A stretch of 50,334 bases of DNA from Candidatus Obscuribacterales bacterium (GTDB taxonomy: Bacteria > Cyanobacteriota > Vampirovibrionia > Obscuribacterales > Obscuribacteraceae), in NCBI GenBank assembly GCA_019745415.1, contig JAIETF010000098.1, positions 1-50,334 of the forward strand. The letters are read 5' to 3'. The position numbers and the translations under genes are program-made. Under the pieces are notes generated by a model. It saw only the letters and a program-made list of their open reading frames with translations, had not been told where the DNA came from and searched no databases. Below, piece by piece: positions 24,542-33,676 of the stretch. How positions within the stretch are numbered: position 1 is the stretch's first letter; each line of letters starts with the position of its first letter.

Positions 24542-25309
24542 TTATTCGACTCCGACTCTATACTTTCTCTCTTTGCTGTCTTTGCGGTGAGGATCGTAGA
24601 CGACCGATAGATCAACTACCTCGGCTCCGGGAGAGACCCGGAAGTTTAGGAGTGGCGTGCCGCGTCGGTCTTCCACAAATTGTTTGCGATTAGCACATTC
24701 AACATCGGCTAGAAATTTCATCCGCTCTTCCGGGCTCATTGACTGCATAACTTTGGCCATTTCCTTGGTCTCGCCAACGGCGGCAGCGCGAGCATAGGCG
24801 TCGGCTGTGTGCCCGTTATAGAGCGGTTCTTCTCTGTCTACAGCTTCACCTTTAGGGGTGAGACCAATCGACTCTGAATAACGTTTTGAAGGTAGCTGTC
24901 TGCCAAAAAGATCCCAACTTTTGTATTCTGCTTCAATGGTCAAACCCTTTTCACTATCGATTAGTTCAAGCTTGGGCACGCCGTGCGGGTCGTTTGCATG
25001 ACGATCGCTATTTATGCAAGCCATCGCCTTGAGCGTCTCAGCCCTCTCTTGCGCCGACATGGGCTCTAGATGCTTGCGCACATCCGAAACTTCCAGCGAC
25101 TCTGCCGCCGCTGTCAGGCCGCGGGCCAAGTTGTCCTTATACTGGTCGGGTCCATAATGTACTTCTATGTCGCCGCCATGCTTTGCCTCCATCCGAGCCG
25201 GCGGCGTATTCATATATTCATCGAACAAGGCATCTGAGGCTTTGTTTGGTGCCGGTCTTTGTTGTGTTCTAGGTTCGGCAGACTCTAGAGAATTTTGTAC
25301 ATCAGCCAT
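24542..25309 (-). CDS. Protein of unknown function, charged helical
   Basis: A 255-residue soluble protein. A low-complexity N-terminus (about residues 1-45, Asn/Ala/Pro/Gln-rich) is followed by two similar segments: LEPMSAQERAETLKAMACIN (about 82-101) with RHANDPHGVPKLELI, and MQSMSPEERMKFLADVECAN (about 188-207) with VEDRRGTPLLNFRV. The parallel MSxxER...LxxxxCxN and Arg/Asp/Gly/Pro/Leu elements show an internal duplication of about 105 residues. No known domain is seen. It converges with the esterase gene (26-base gap), and its 5' side faces the WG-repeat gene across a 425-base gap. Confidence 0.7.
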   Translation of the reverse strand: MADVQNSLESAEPRTQQRPAPNKASDALFDEYMNTPPARMEAKHGGDIEVHYGPDQYKDNLARGLTAAAESLEVSDVRKHLEPMSAQERAETLKAMACINSDRHANDPHGVPKLELIDSEKGLTIEAEYKSWDLFGRQLPSKRYSESIGLTPKGEAVDREEPLYNGHTADAYARAAAVGETKEMAKVMQSMSPEERMKFLADVECANRKQFVEDRRGTPLLNFRVSPGAEVVDLSVVYDPHRKDSKERKYRVGVE

Positions 25310-25734
25310 AGAAAACTCCTACTGGAGCTCTCAGCGAACTTGCGGTCTTTCTTGATGCAGCTTTCTGGTAAGCAATACCGCGCCGTCGTGAGCGCATAAA
25401 AGGGTAAAGGGGAGGGTTACGGGGTAGATTGCCCTGATTATGCAAGTGCTGCTTGACGACTTCAATGGGGAAATCACGAAGAATCAGATAAAACGCTCCA
25501 GAGCAAATGCCGAAGAATTTATAGCAAAGAACCTAAAGCAAAGGACCTATAGCAATCAACATATAGAGAATAGCGAAGAACAAACACTTGCCCAGCTGTT
25601 TGTCGTTCGCTTTCATTTTTGATGGGCTAACTATGATCGAATTATTGGTTAGTTTTGTCGGCGCCTTGCCTCTCGCCAATTTTTCTTTCCACTAGCCGTT
25701 TTACTTCTCCAATTTTTCGAACATCGGGTGCAAA
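25310..25734. other. Gap of 425 bases with an A-rich 15-base-periodic stretch
   Basis: Between the divergent genes there is no supported reading frame. At about 25525-25575 the plus strand shows a loose 15-base periodicity (TAGCAAAGAACCTAA, AGCAAAGGACCTATA, GCAATCAACATATAG). The region must hold the promoters of both genes; I cannot assign clear boxes. Confidence 0.4.
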
Positions 25735-27138
25735 GTGAAGCTAGTTCTCGTTTTTTGCTTGCTCTTCTTTTGGTATTCTTCTGTCACGGCTCTCTTGCGG
25801 GTGCCTTATGCTTTATATTCAGCCAATGAAAATCTCTATGCATACAAGAGAATCGACGGGCAATTCTTGACGCCTTTTATTTATGACCGTGCCGACAAGT
25901 TTAGCAAAGGCTTTGCCCATGTATGCAGAAGTGAATTCATACTGCCTCTTGGTCCATTAGGGGTTTCGAGGCTTGGCCCAATGCGCCATGGCTTTGTTGA
26001 TTCGAGCGGCAGGTTTCTCTACAGGACCGGCAAAGAATTAGAAGATGACGCATCTGAAGCTCTGGCCATCTTTAGCGATGTGCGTAAGGTCGGTTTTATT
26101 GATAGAGCCGGCGATGTTCGAATTGCCCCTAACTTTGATCACGCTAGACCATTTTGTGATGGTCTGGCCGCAGTTTGCAGATGCTCGAGCAACCACATAG
26201 ATGGTCCTCTTTGCTCTGAGATATTTGGCAAATGGGGCTTTGTCGATAAATCAGGCACCCTCGTTATTCCTTATCGCTTCGCCTCCGTCGCTGATTTTTC
26301 CGAGGGCTTGGCTGCTTTTCAGTTTGAAGGGCGATATGGCTTTATAGATAAGACTGGGGCTGTGGTTATTGCTGCCAAATACAAAAAGCATGAAGCCTTT
26401 TCCAATGGCTATGCCCGCACCGATCTTGGCTTTATCGATAAAGGTGGTGCCCTCAAGTTTCCTGCTGATTGGTCAGATATAACCAGCTTCTCTGAGAACC
26501 GCTGTACTTGGCGAAAAGACGGCAAGTATTATTTGCTTGATGAGAAGTTTAGGACTGTTTCAGAGGGCTTCGATAGGCTCGGCAATGTGCATGAAGGACT
26601 TTGTTATTTTCAGAAGGATGGTTTGTTTGGCTATATTGACCAGAATGGCAGCGTAATTGTCACGCCGCAGTATTTAGAGGCTGGCCAATTTTGTTCAGGT
26701 ATGGCCCTGGTTAAATCAAAATCTGGTGTGCTGCAGTCCATCGACAAGCTAGGGCGTGTGCTTGCTACAGTAGATGATGCCAAGGCAGAAAATATTTCTG
26801 AGAATATTTACGCTGTGAGCGATAAAGCTTTGGGCTATAGGCACGCCTTCGACCTCTTTTTGACTATTCAGCCGGTTTTGCTGGCACTTCTAACTGGTTT
26901 TTGCATAGCAATCTTCTGCCAGGTTGTGCGTTCAAGGGCACTTAAGATATGTATGATTTTCTTTCTTTTGGCGCAGACAGCCTTGTTGAGTTATCCAAGC
27001 GGCCATTCCCACATAACTACTCAGCTTTTGTGGTGGTGCAATGGTGTCGGCTTGTTTCTTCCTTTATTGGTTCTCTATCTTTTTCAAAGACCCGAGATTA
27101 AGGCTAGAATTGCAGCGATTATTGCTCGACTGGGCTGA
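25735..27138 (+). CDS. WG-repeat protein with C-terminal membrane helices
   Basis: A 467-residue protein from GTG 25735. It begins with a hydrophobic segment (LVLVFCLLFFWYSSVTALL). Residues 25-360 carry at least seven WG-type repeats of about 35-50 residues, each with GFIDxxG followed by a strand and an F-x-x-G element, for example WGFVDKSGTLVIPYRF, YGFIDKTGAVVIAAKY and FGYIDQNGSVIVTPQY. Three hydrophobic helices lie at the end (about 378-400, 405-420, 432-452). WG repeats form a beta-propeller-like binding surface; the ligand is unknown. The repeats are probably extracytoplasmic. The start has only a weak ribosome site. Confidence 0.85.
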   Translation: MKLVLVFCLLFFWYSSVTALLRVPYALYSANENLYAYKRIDGQFLTPFIYDRADKFSKGFAHVCRSEFILPLGPLGVSRLGPMRHGFVDSSGRFLYRTGKELEDDASEALAIFSDVRKVGFIDRAGDVRIAPNFDHARPFCDGLAAVCRCSSNHIDGPLCSEIFGKWGFVDKSGTLVIPYRFASVADFSEGLAAFQFEGRYGFIDKTGAVVIAAKYKKHEAFSNGYARTDLGFIDKGGALKFPADWSDITSFSENRCTWRKDGKYYLLDEKFRTVSEGFDRLGNVHEGLCYFQKDGLFGYIDQNGSVIVTPQYLEAGQFCSGMALVKSKSGVLQSIDKLGRVLATVDDAKAENISENIYAVSDKALGYRHAFDLFLTIQPVLLALLTGFCIAIFCQVVRSRALKICMIFFLLAQTALLSYPSGHSHITTQLLWWCNGVGLFLPLLVLYLFQRPEIKARIAAIIARLG

Positions 27139-27177
27139 GCGGAGCCAGGCATGTTCTATACCAGCTGTCAGCTCTTA

Positions 27178-28011
27178 TCAGCTCAGGCTTTCGTTGATGC
27201 GCTCAAGTGCCTCTCGCGCCCCTAGAGGAATTGAAATTTGTCCGGCAGGCACTTCGGGGTCGCGGATATTGATACGAATTAGTTTCGCCCCTCTGCTCTT
27301 CAGCATTCTCTCTCCGAGCCATCTGATTGTCGGAATCGCCTTGCCAGCGCCCATCTCAATAATGACAGTCGGTTCTTTGATATCGCAGACGGTGCATTGT
27401 TTGAAGCGCATTTCTTGTTTATCGGTGCGCCTTGAAATCCATTGAAAGTCACCAAACATAAGTATATTCGGTCTGGCCACTTGATCGCATTTGGGGCAAT
27501 AGGGAATGTCTTTTGTGCGCATAGTTTCGAAGTCTATTTTAAACTCGTGTTCGTTTGGCCAGAGCGACAGCGAGCAAGGTTGAATGCACTGCAGATGGTG
27601 AATGGTGCCGTGAATTTCCACCACTTCTTCTTCTGAAAAGCCTGCCTTTTGAAATTGTCCATCTACATTTGAGGTGATTACATGACAATGCAGGTCTAAC
27701 TCTTTTTGCCATTGGCGCAAGATGCTAAAGCCCTTATGAGGCACAACGCTTCGATACTCTATGCTGCGATGACCATAGAAACCCCAGCCAAATTCGGGGT
27801 CTTCCTCTAGATGACGCGGCGTGGCCAGATTCTCAAATTTGAGACCGAGGCGTGCATAAGGTGGGTACGCTCGCCAAAAGCCTTCGCTGCCTCTAAAATC
27901 GGGTAACCCAGAATCTACTCCCATGCCGGCTCCGGCAGTAATAATTAGGGTTTTAGCCTCTTTTATTGCTGCTGCCGCCAAGTCAATCGAGTTTTGTACA
28001 ACGCTATCCAT
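27178..28011 (-). CDS. Sir2-family NAD-dependent protein deacylase
   Basis: A 277-residue protein. The NAD-binding motif is GAGMGVDSGLPDFRG (residues 27-41). The second motif is ITSNVDGQF (112-120, usually QNxDxLH). The catalytic histidine is His134 in EIHGTIHH. A zinc-ribbon is indicated by Cys142, Cys146, Cys172 and Cys175. Known sirtuins remove acyl groups from lysines in the cytosol with NAD as cosubstrate. GAGMGVDSG in place of the usual GAGISxxSG, and SNVDGQF in place of QNIDxLH, put it in a divergent branch, so the acyl preference cannot be predicted. It converges with the WG-repeat gene (39 bases apart). Confidence 0.85.
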   Translation of the reverse strand: MDSVVQNSIDLAAAAIKEAKTLIITAGAGMGVDSGLPDFRGSEGFWRAYPPYARLGLKFENLATPRHLEEDPEFGWGFYGHRSIEYRSVVPHKGFSILRQWQKELDLHCHVITSNVDGQFQKAGFSEEEVVEIHGTIHHLQCIQPCSLSLWPNEHEFKIDFETMRTKDIPYCPKCDQVARPNILMFGDFQWISRRTDKQEMRFKQCTVCDIKEPTVIIEMGAGKAIPTIRWLGERMLKSRGAKLIRINIRDPEVPAGQISIPLGAREALERINESLS

Positions 28012-28086
28012 AAATTAGATCGACCTCAGGATAGACCCAAGTCTTTGGTTCTTAAGTCTGTATTCAACCTGCTATTTACCCTAAAC

Positions 28087-28152
28087 TTTTGCCAGTCTTT
28101 ATGGTCTGTCTATTCATTGTTACCGACTGCCATAATCGGGCTACTGGCAAAA
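28087..28152 (+). promoter_or_regulatory. Long-range hairpin overlapping the ribosome site of the alpha-2-macroglobulin gene
   Basis: TTTTGCCAGT (28087-28096) and ACTGGCAAAA (28143-28152) are a perfect 10-base inverted repeat 46 bases apart, with a nested ATGG/CCAT (28101-28104, 28130-28133). The right arm runs into the Shine-Dalgarno AAAAGGAGAG (28149-28158), so folding would hide the ribosome site. Confidence 0.45.
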
Positions 28153-28162
28153 GGAGAGTAAG

Positions 28163-31100
28163 ATGTCGCGCCAATTAATCGTCGGTGGACTTTCGGTGGC
28201 AATTCTAGGGTCGGTCATGCTCAGTCAGACATTGGGCTTGCAGGCCGGCGCACGGCTCGGGGGAGCAACCAACAATAGTACGTTCGCCGGGGCTATCGAT
28301 TTATCCAAATTGCCTCGTGCTGAGGCTGGTTCGAAGGAGCAGATAACCATGCACAAAGACCTGGCTACGACTGCGATACTGGGCGGCAAAGAGCGCTTTC
28401 TAACTTTTGTCAGCACCGACAAACCTATATATAAGTCTGGTGAGAAAGTTTATGCCCGGGGTGTTTTGCTTGATGCCGCCGAGCACAAGCCTTTGGCGGG
28501 TAATAACTATGAAAACGTTCAAATAGCTATTCTCGGACCCAAGGGAGAAAATGTGGCGGCGGGCTCTGCCCAGGTGCAAGACAGTGTCTGGGGCTTTGCC
28601 TGGGAAGTGCCCGAGGGGCAAGCAGGCGGGCAATATACATTGAAAGCCACCTATCCTTGGAATGGTCACTGCCCAGCCGAACGCAAGTTTGACGTGCGCG
28701 CCTATCGCGCTCCCAGGCTGAAGTCGCAGATTACATTTTTGCGCGATGGCTATGGTCCCGGTGAAAAGGTAAATGCCACCCTCGAAGTCAAAAGAGCCGA
28801 AGGCGGCGTGCCCGCCGGTGCCAAAGTGACGGTGAGCGCCAATATCGATGGCGTTGAAGTGTCGGGTGGTACTGCCAAGGTCGATGAGCACGGGCTTTGT
28901 CAGGTTTCGCTGCAACTGCCGGGGCATATCGCTCGGGGCGAAGGCACTCTGGCTCTGGTGGTGGAAGACGGTGGCGTAGTGGAGACCGCTTCCAAGACCA
29001 TTCCAATTATTTTGCAAACAGTCGATCTAAATATTTATCCGGAAGGCGGCGACCTTGTCTCAGGATTCAGCAATCGGGTCTATATTCAAGCCAAGCAACC
29101 AAACGGTAAGCCCGCCGATCTTTCTTGCAAACTAATCTGCAAAGAAAATGGCGCTCAGGTGGCGACTTTTAAGACCGAGCATGAAGGTCGTGGTCGCTTT
29201 GAATTTGAGCCTGAAGCAGGCAAGTCTTATTTCATTTCAATTGATGAGCCCGCAGGCATCAAGACAACCTATGCCCTGCCTGCCGCCAAGGCGAAAGGGG
29301 CAGTGTTGCGCGCTTCTTCCGACATCTGTGCGAAAGGGGCGCCTTTGACTGTGCTTGTTGCAGCCAGCGAGCCTCAATATAAAGTTACTTTGAGCCGCCG
29401 CGAAGAGATTGTCGGTGAATGTCAAGTCGACCTCAAGAAACGTTCTGATGCTGCCGACAAGTTTTTGCCGGTTACTTTCAACTTGCCTGAAAACATCGAC
29501 GGTGTGCTCACCGCCACTGTCTGGAGTCAATCTGACCAACCTCTAGCCGAGCGCTTGATTTTTCGTGAGCCTAAAAAGGCGATAAAGGTTTCTGTAAAAG
29601 CAGATAAAGAGAAATATGTGCCTGGTGAAGGCGCCAGCCTGACGGTAAAAGCCACCGACAGTGATGGCAAGCCAATTTCTGCAGTGGTTGGCCTTACAGT
29701 CACAGACGATAGTGTTTTAGAAATGGTCGAAAAGCGCGAGCAAGCGCCGCGGTTGCCGGTCATGGTCTTTCTTGAGCCTGAGGTTAAAGACCTTGCCGAC
29801 GCCCATGTTTATCTAGGCAAAGATAATCCCAAGGCGGCGATGGCCACCGATCTTTTGCTCGGCACCCAGGGGTGGAGGCGCTTTGCCCTGGTTAATTTAG
29901 CTGACTTTATCGAGAAGAATGGCGACGATGCCAGACGTGCCGTGGCTCTTAAAATAAGATCTGAAGCCGAGCGCGATCATGTAATGCGCCTAGAAGAAGG
30001 ACAAGCTTTCGGTGGCATGGGCGGCATGGCTTTAGGTATGGTGCGGCAGCGCGGAGCCGCAGGCCCTTGGGCCATGCCTGGTGCAAGACCTATGGCCGCT
30101 CCGGCTCCGATGCCTGCCGGTATGGCGATGCCCAAGATGGCAGCCAGAAGAGACCAGCCATTGGTCGCCGATATGAGAATAGTCGCTAAGTCGGTAGGCA
30201 ATGACAAAGCCGCACCCGAGAAGATTGCTGCTGCCCCCAAAGATAGCGAAGCTAAACTGCAGAGTGCTATCAATAACTTTATCGCGGCAAAAGAGAAAAG
30301 AGCAATCTTAGCTGATGAACTGGCTCCTATGAGCCTGAGCAATCTAGTGATGGTGCGCGAATTTGCCCACCAGGTGCGAGCAGATCGACAGGCTAACGAT
30401 AGGGTCGATTTTGCCGAGACCCTGTATTGGAATGCCGGTGTGCGCACCGATGCAGCCACAGGCGAAGCAAAAGTAAAGTTCGATCTAAGCGACAGTGTCA
30501 CCACCTTTAAGGTCTTTGCCGATGCCTTCAGTGGTAGTGGCGCCGTTGGTGCCGCCGCCGTCGGTATAGAGTCGGTGCAGCCCTTTTATGCTGAAATGAA
30601 GATGCCCTTGGAAGTCACCGCCGGCGACAAGATATTGCTGCCGGTAAGTCTGGTCAATGCCACTACCGGCAGTTTGTCAGGCGTCAATGTCTCGACCGAT
30701 CTCAAAGGCGATTTTAAATTAGGCGCGCCTCTTGGTCTCTTTAGCACCATGGCTGGTGATAGTCGTCTGCGCCTTTTGCAGCCGATTGATGTTGGCATTA
30801 TGAGTGGTGGCAAACCTCTGGTATTATCGGCGAAAGCTGGGCAGTTCAGCGATCGCATCGAAAGACAGATTTTGGTCAAACCTAAGGGTTTCCCTGTGGA
30901 AGAGAGCTTTGCCGGTATATTGGAGCCTGGCAAGGCGGTGGTGCACAATATTAAAGTGCCTGGTACCGTGGTGCCTGCCAGCATGATCTCTAAGACAGCA
31001 GTCTATGCCACTCCCCTGGCCAATATGACCGAAGCGCTCGAGCGCATGATCCAAGACCCATATGGTTGTTTTGAGCAAACTTGTTCCACAAGTTATCCGC

Positions 31101-32488
31101 TTACAATGGCGCAGCAATATTTCATGTCTCATACCGGGGTCAATCCCAAGCTGGTCGAAACTTCCAAGCAAAAGCTCGATAGCGGTTATAAGCGCTTGGT
31201 CAGCTACTGGTGCCCTGACAGAGGCTATGAATGGTTTGGTGAAAATCCAGGGCATGAAGCTCTCACCGCCTTTGGTCTGATGCATTTCAACGATATGGCG
31301 AAAGTGCGCGAGGTGGACCGCAAGATGATCGATACCACCCGCACCTGGCTCTTCAAGCAGCGCGACGGCAACGGCGGTTTCTCGCGTAAACGCCGGGCTC
31401 TGCACACCTGGATAGAAGACAAAGATTGCTCTAATGCTTATATATTGTGGGCACTTTTGGAGTCTGGTCAGCCGGCTTCTGAGCTGGCTCCCGAACTGGC
31501 TTCGATAAAGGCAGCCGCCGCCAAGTCTGAAAATAGCTATGTCACAGCCCTAGCCGCTAACGCCCTTTGCCTGGCTGGCGATAAGAGCGAAGCCAGCAAG
31601 CTTATGGACAAGCTGGCAGCAAAACAAAAGTCAGACGGCAGCGTCTCTGGTGTCAAAAGCAGTATCGTAGGCAGTGAGGGGCAGTCACTGGAAGTGGAAG
31701 GTGTATCTTTAGCTGCTCTCGCCTGGATGCGTGATCCTAAATATGCTGGCAACGTAGAAAAATCAATAAAGTACCTGGCCGACTCTTGCAAAGCCGGGCG
31801 CTACGGCACCACTCAGTCAACCGTTCTGGCTCTGCGCGCTATAGTCAAATATGACGAAATGCATGCCAAGCCTAAAGCCGCCGGTCGGGTACGCCTCTAT
31901 GTGGACGGGCAGTCGATTGGCGACTGGGCTGACTTTTCTCCATCTACTGAAGGCGCCATAAAGTTGCCCGACATGACTGAACTGCTTAGCCCCGGCGAGC
32001 ATAAGTTAGAGCTGCGCATGGAAGGTGGGGCGCCCATGCCCTATTCGATGGCGGTGCAATACAATGCCATCAAACCTGCCAGCTCGGATGCTTGCAAACT
32101 AGAGGTGGAAACCAAACTGGCCCAGACCAAGCTTAGCGAAGGTCTCGCCACCGAAGCCACCATGGTGGTGGTCAACAAAACTAAAGATGTGGTACCGTCA
32201 CCGGTGGCGATCTTGGGTCTGCCCGGTGGGCTGGAGCCTCGCCATGATCAGCTGAAAGAGCTGGTCAAGAAAGGCACAATAGATGCCTATGAAGTGAAAG
32301 GAAGGGAAGTCGTACTTTATTGGCGCACCCTGGCGGGCGGCGCCCGAGTGGAAGTGCCGGTGAGTGTAATCGCTGCTGTGCCCGGTACCTATACCGGACC
32401 AGCCAGCCGTGGCTATCTATATTACAATGACGAGCACAAGCATTGGGCAGACGGATTGCAGGTGGAGATTGTTGCAGCCAACAAGTAG
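28163..32488 (+). CDS. Alpha-2-macroglobulin family protein with thioester
   Basis: A 1441-residue exported protein. Residues 1-28 are a signal peptide (LSVAILGSVMLSQTLGLQAG). The macroglobulin (MG) domains fill about residues 60-600 (VSTDKPIYKSGEKVYARG is the typical MG1/2 start). A Gly/Met/Pro/Ala-rich segment (about 616-663) stands where bait regions lie. LYWNAGVRTDAATGEAKVKF (about 750) begins the A2M domain. The thioester is Cys969-Phe-Glu-Gln972 within YGCFEQT, followed by the alpha/alpha toroid domain and a receptor-type end. Such proteins trap proteases in the periplasm. They are often beside a PBP1C gene, which is absent here. AAAAGGAGAG precedes the ATG. Confidence 0.9.
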   Translation: MSRQLIVGGLSVAILGSVMLSQTLGLQAGARLGGATNNSTFAGAIDLSKLPRAEAGSKEQITMHKDLATTAILGGKERFLTFVSTDKPIYKSGEKVYARGVLLDAAEHKPLAGNNYENVQIAILGPKGENVAAGSAQVQDSVWGFAWEVPEGQAGGQYTLKATYPWNGHCPAERKFDVRAYRAPRLKSQITFLRDGYGPGEKVNATLEVKRAEGGVPAGAKVTVSANIDGVEVSGGTAKVDEHGLCQVSLQLPGHIARGEGTLALVVEDGGVVETASKTIPIILQTVDLNIYPEGGDLVSGFSNRVYIQAKQPNGKPADLSCKLICKENGAQVATFKTEHEGRGRFEFEPEAGKSYFISIDEPAGIKTTYALPAAKAKGAVLRASSDICAKGAPLTVLVAASEPQYKVTLSRREEIVGECQVDLKKRSDAADKFLPVTFNLPENIDGVLTATVWSQSDQPLAERLIFREPKKAIKVSVKADKEKYVPGEGASLTVKATDSDGKPISAVVGLTVTDDSVLEMVEKREQAPRLPVMVFLEPEVKDLADAHVYLGKDNPKAAMATDLLLGTQGWRRFALVNLADFIEKNGDDARRAVALKIRSEAERDHVMRLEEGQAFGGMGGMALGMVRQRGAAGPWAMPGARPMAAPAPMPAGMAMPKMAARRDQPLVADMRIVAKSVGNDKAAPEKIAAAPKDSEAKLQSAINNFIAAKEKRAILADELAPMSLSNLVMVREFAHQVRADRQANDRVDFAETLYWNAGVRTDAATGEAKVKFDLSDSVTTFKVFADAFSGSGAVGAAAVGIESVQPFYAEMKMPLEVTAGDKILLPVSLVNATTGSLSGVNVSTDLKGDFKLGAPLGLFSTMAGDSRLRLLQPIDVGIMSGGKPLVLSAKAGQFSDRIERQILVKPKGFPVEESFAGILEPGKAVVHNIKVPGTVVPASMISKTAVYATPLANMTEALERMIQDPYGCFEQTCSTSYPLTMAQQYFMSHTGVNPKLVETSKQKLDSGYKRLVSYWCPDRGYEWFGENPGHEALTAFGLMHFNDMAKVREVDRKMIDTTRTWLFKQRDGNGGFSRKRRALHTWIEDKDCSNAYILWALLESGQPASELAPELASIKAAAAKSENSYVTALAANALCLAGDKSEASKLMDKLAAKQKSDGSVSGVKSSIVGSEGQSLEVEGVSLAALAWMRDPKYAGNVEKSIKYLADSCKAGRYGTTQSTVLALRAIVKYDEMHAKPKAAGRVRLYVDGQSIGDWADFSPSTEGAIKLPDMTELLSPGEHKLELRMEGGAPMPYSMAVQYNAIKPASSDACKLEVETKLAQTKLSEGLATEATMVVVNKTKDVVPSPVAILGLPGGLEPRHDQLKELVKKGTIDAYEVKGREVVLYWRTLAGGARVEVPVSVIAAVPGTYTGPASRGYLYYNDEHKHWADGLQVEIVAANK

Positions 32489-32585
32489 ATAAATAGACTG
32501 GTTTCATTAGAAGGCTATCTGCATTAACCGGAGATGTTCACCAAGTGTTCAAGTTGGTTAGATAACATATCAATACGATCAGGAG

Positions 32586-33656
32586 TTGGTGGCTATTAGC
32601 AGCAAACTTAGAGTCGCCATAGTTGGAGCCGGTCTTGCCGGTCTGGTAGTAGCGGCCAGGCTCAAGCAAGCCGGCTTTGACGTTGAAGTGTTTGACAAGG
32701 GCAGATTTGTCGGCGGCCGCCTCGCCAGTCGAGACAGAGACGTTAATCAGTTTGATTATGGGGCGCAGTACTTTACCGCCAGAGAGCAAGCCTTCATTGA
32801 ATTTCTTCAACCTCTCAGAAGTGCATCGGCTGTTAAGCCGTGGCAAGGACGTTTTTTCTTGCAAAGCAGCGCTGATTCAGGTCTTTCAATAGTTGACGAT
32901 GGCAAAGAGCGACTGGTGGGCGTGCCGAGTATGCGCAGTCTAGCTGAGTACATTGTTGAGACAAACGGCCTTAAGGTGCACACTGGTTGTCGGGTGACAT
33001 CGGTCAAGAGACTAGACCTCGGCTGGTCGCTTGCTTTTGCCGAGACCGAGAGCCCTAAAGATGAGAGCCCTAAAGATAAGTTGATTTGTCACGGTTTCGA
33101 TTACCTGGTCTTAAATATGCCGCCTGCGCAAGCACAAGTGCTGGCGCCTTTAGATCTGAGCAAGTTTCGCTTTACACCATGCATCGCCGTGATGCTTTCT
33201 TTCGAAGCCCCTCTAGCCTTACCCTTTGATGGTGCCGCCTTTGAAGCCGAGAGCTCTTTCTTTTCATGGATAGCACGCGATAGCAGCAAACCCGGTCGTC
33301 CAGCTGGTGAACGATGGGTCTTGCACATTAGTGGCGACACCGCCGAAAGTCTCTGGCAATTGCGCGATGAGGCGCTAACAGCAGAGGCTCTAGCAAAGTT
33401 TCAAGATTTTTCTGGTAAATTTGAAGAGGAAGCTCAGGGCAATATGCCCAAACATAGTTTTGCCAAGGTGCACCGCTGGCGGTATGCTCTGGCTCTCAAG
33501 CCTGCAGATAAAGACGGCGAGCCAAATCAAGGCTATTTATTTGACCGAGACGAAAAGATTGGCTATTGCGGCGACTGGTTGCATTCGCCCCGAGTCGAGG
33601 GCGCCTTCCTCAGCGGCCACCGTCTGGCTAGCGCCATAAGGGCAGACCAAAGATAA
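32586..33656 (+). CDS. Renalase-like FAD-dependent amine oxidase
   Basis: About 356 residues. The FAD-binding Rossmann motif is AIVGAGLAGLVVAARL (about residues 9-24), followed by FDKGRFVGGRLASR and DYGAQYFTAR, which are characteristic of the renalase/NAD(P)-binding oxidoreductase family. The C-terminal WRYALA and IGYCGDWL and EGAFLSGHRLA are the usual FAD-proximal end. The substrate is unknown. The start is uncertain: TTG at 32586 and GTG at 32589 are too close to AGGAG (32581-32585), and an ATT at 32595 has ideal spacing, so true translation may begin a few codons inside. It is probably cytosolic and followed by the MFS gene after 20 bases. Confidence 0.85.
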   Translation: MVAISSKLRVAIVGAGLAGLVVAARLKQAGFDVEVFDKGRFVGGRLASRDRDVNQFDYGAQYFTAREQAFIEFLQPLRSASAVKPWQGRFFLQSSADSGLSIVDDGKERLVGVPSMRSLAEYIVETNGLKVHTGCRVTSVKRLDLGWSLAFAETESPKDESPKDKLICHGFDYLVLNMPPAQAQVLAPLDLSKFRFTPCIAVMLSFEAPLALPFDGAAFEAESSFFSWIARDSSKPGRPAGERWVLHISGDTAESLWQLRDEALTAEALAKFQDFSGKFEEEAQGNMPKHSFAKVHRWRYALALKPADKDGEPNQGYLFDRDEKIGYCGDWLHSPRVEGAFLSGHRLASAIRADQR

Positions 33657-33676
33657 TATAGTGCTTTGGGGGTCTT

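Noticed and set aside
25440..25622. 60-codon frame in the gap before the WG-repeat gene
   Set aside because: Its codons follow the A-rich periodic spacer, with no family or ribosome site.
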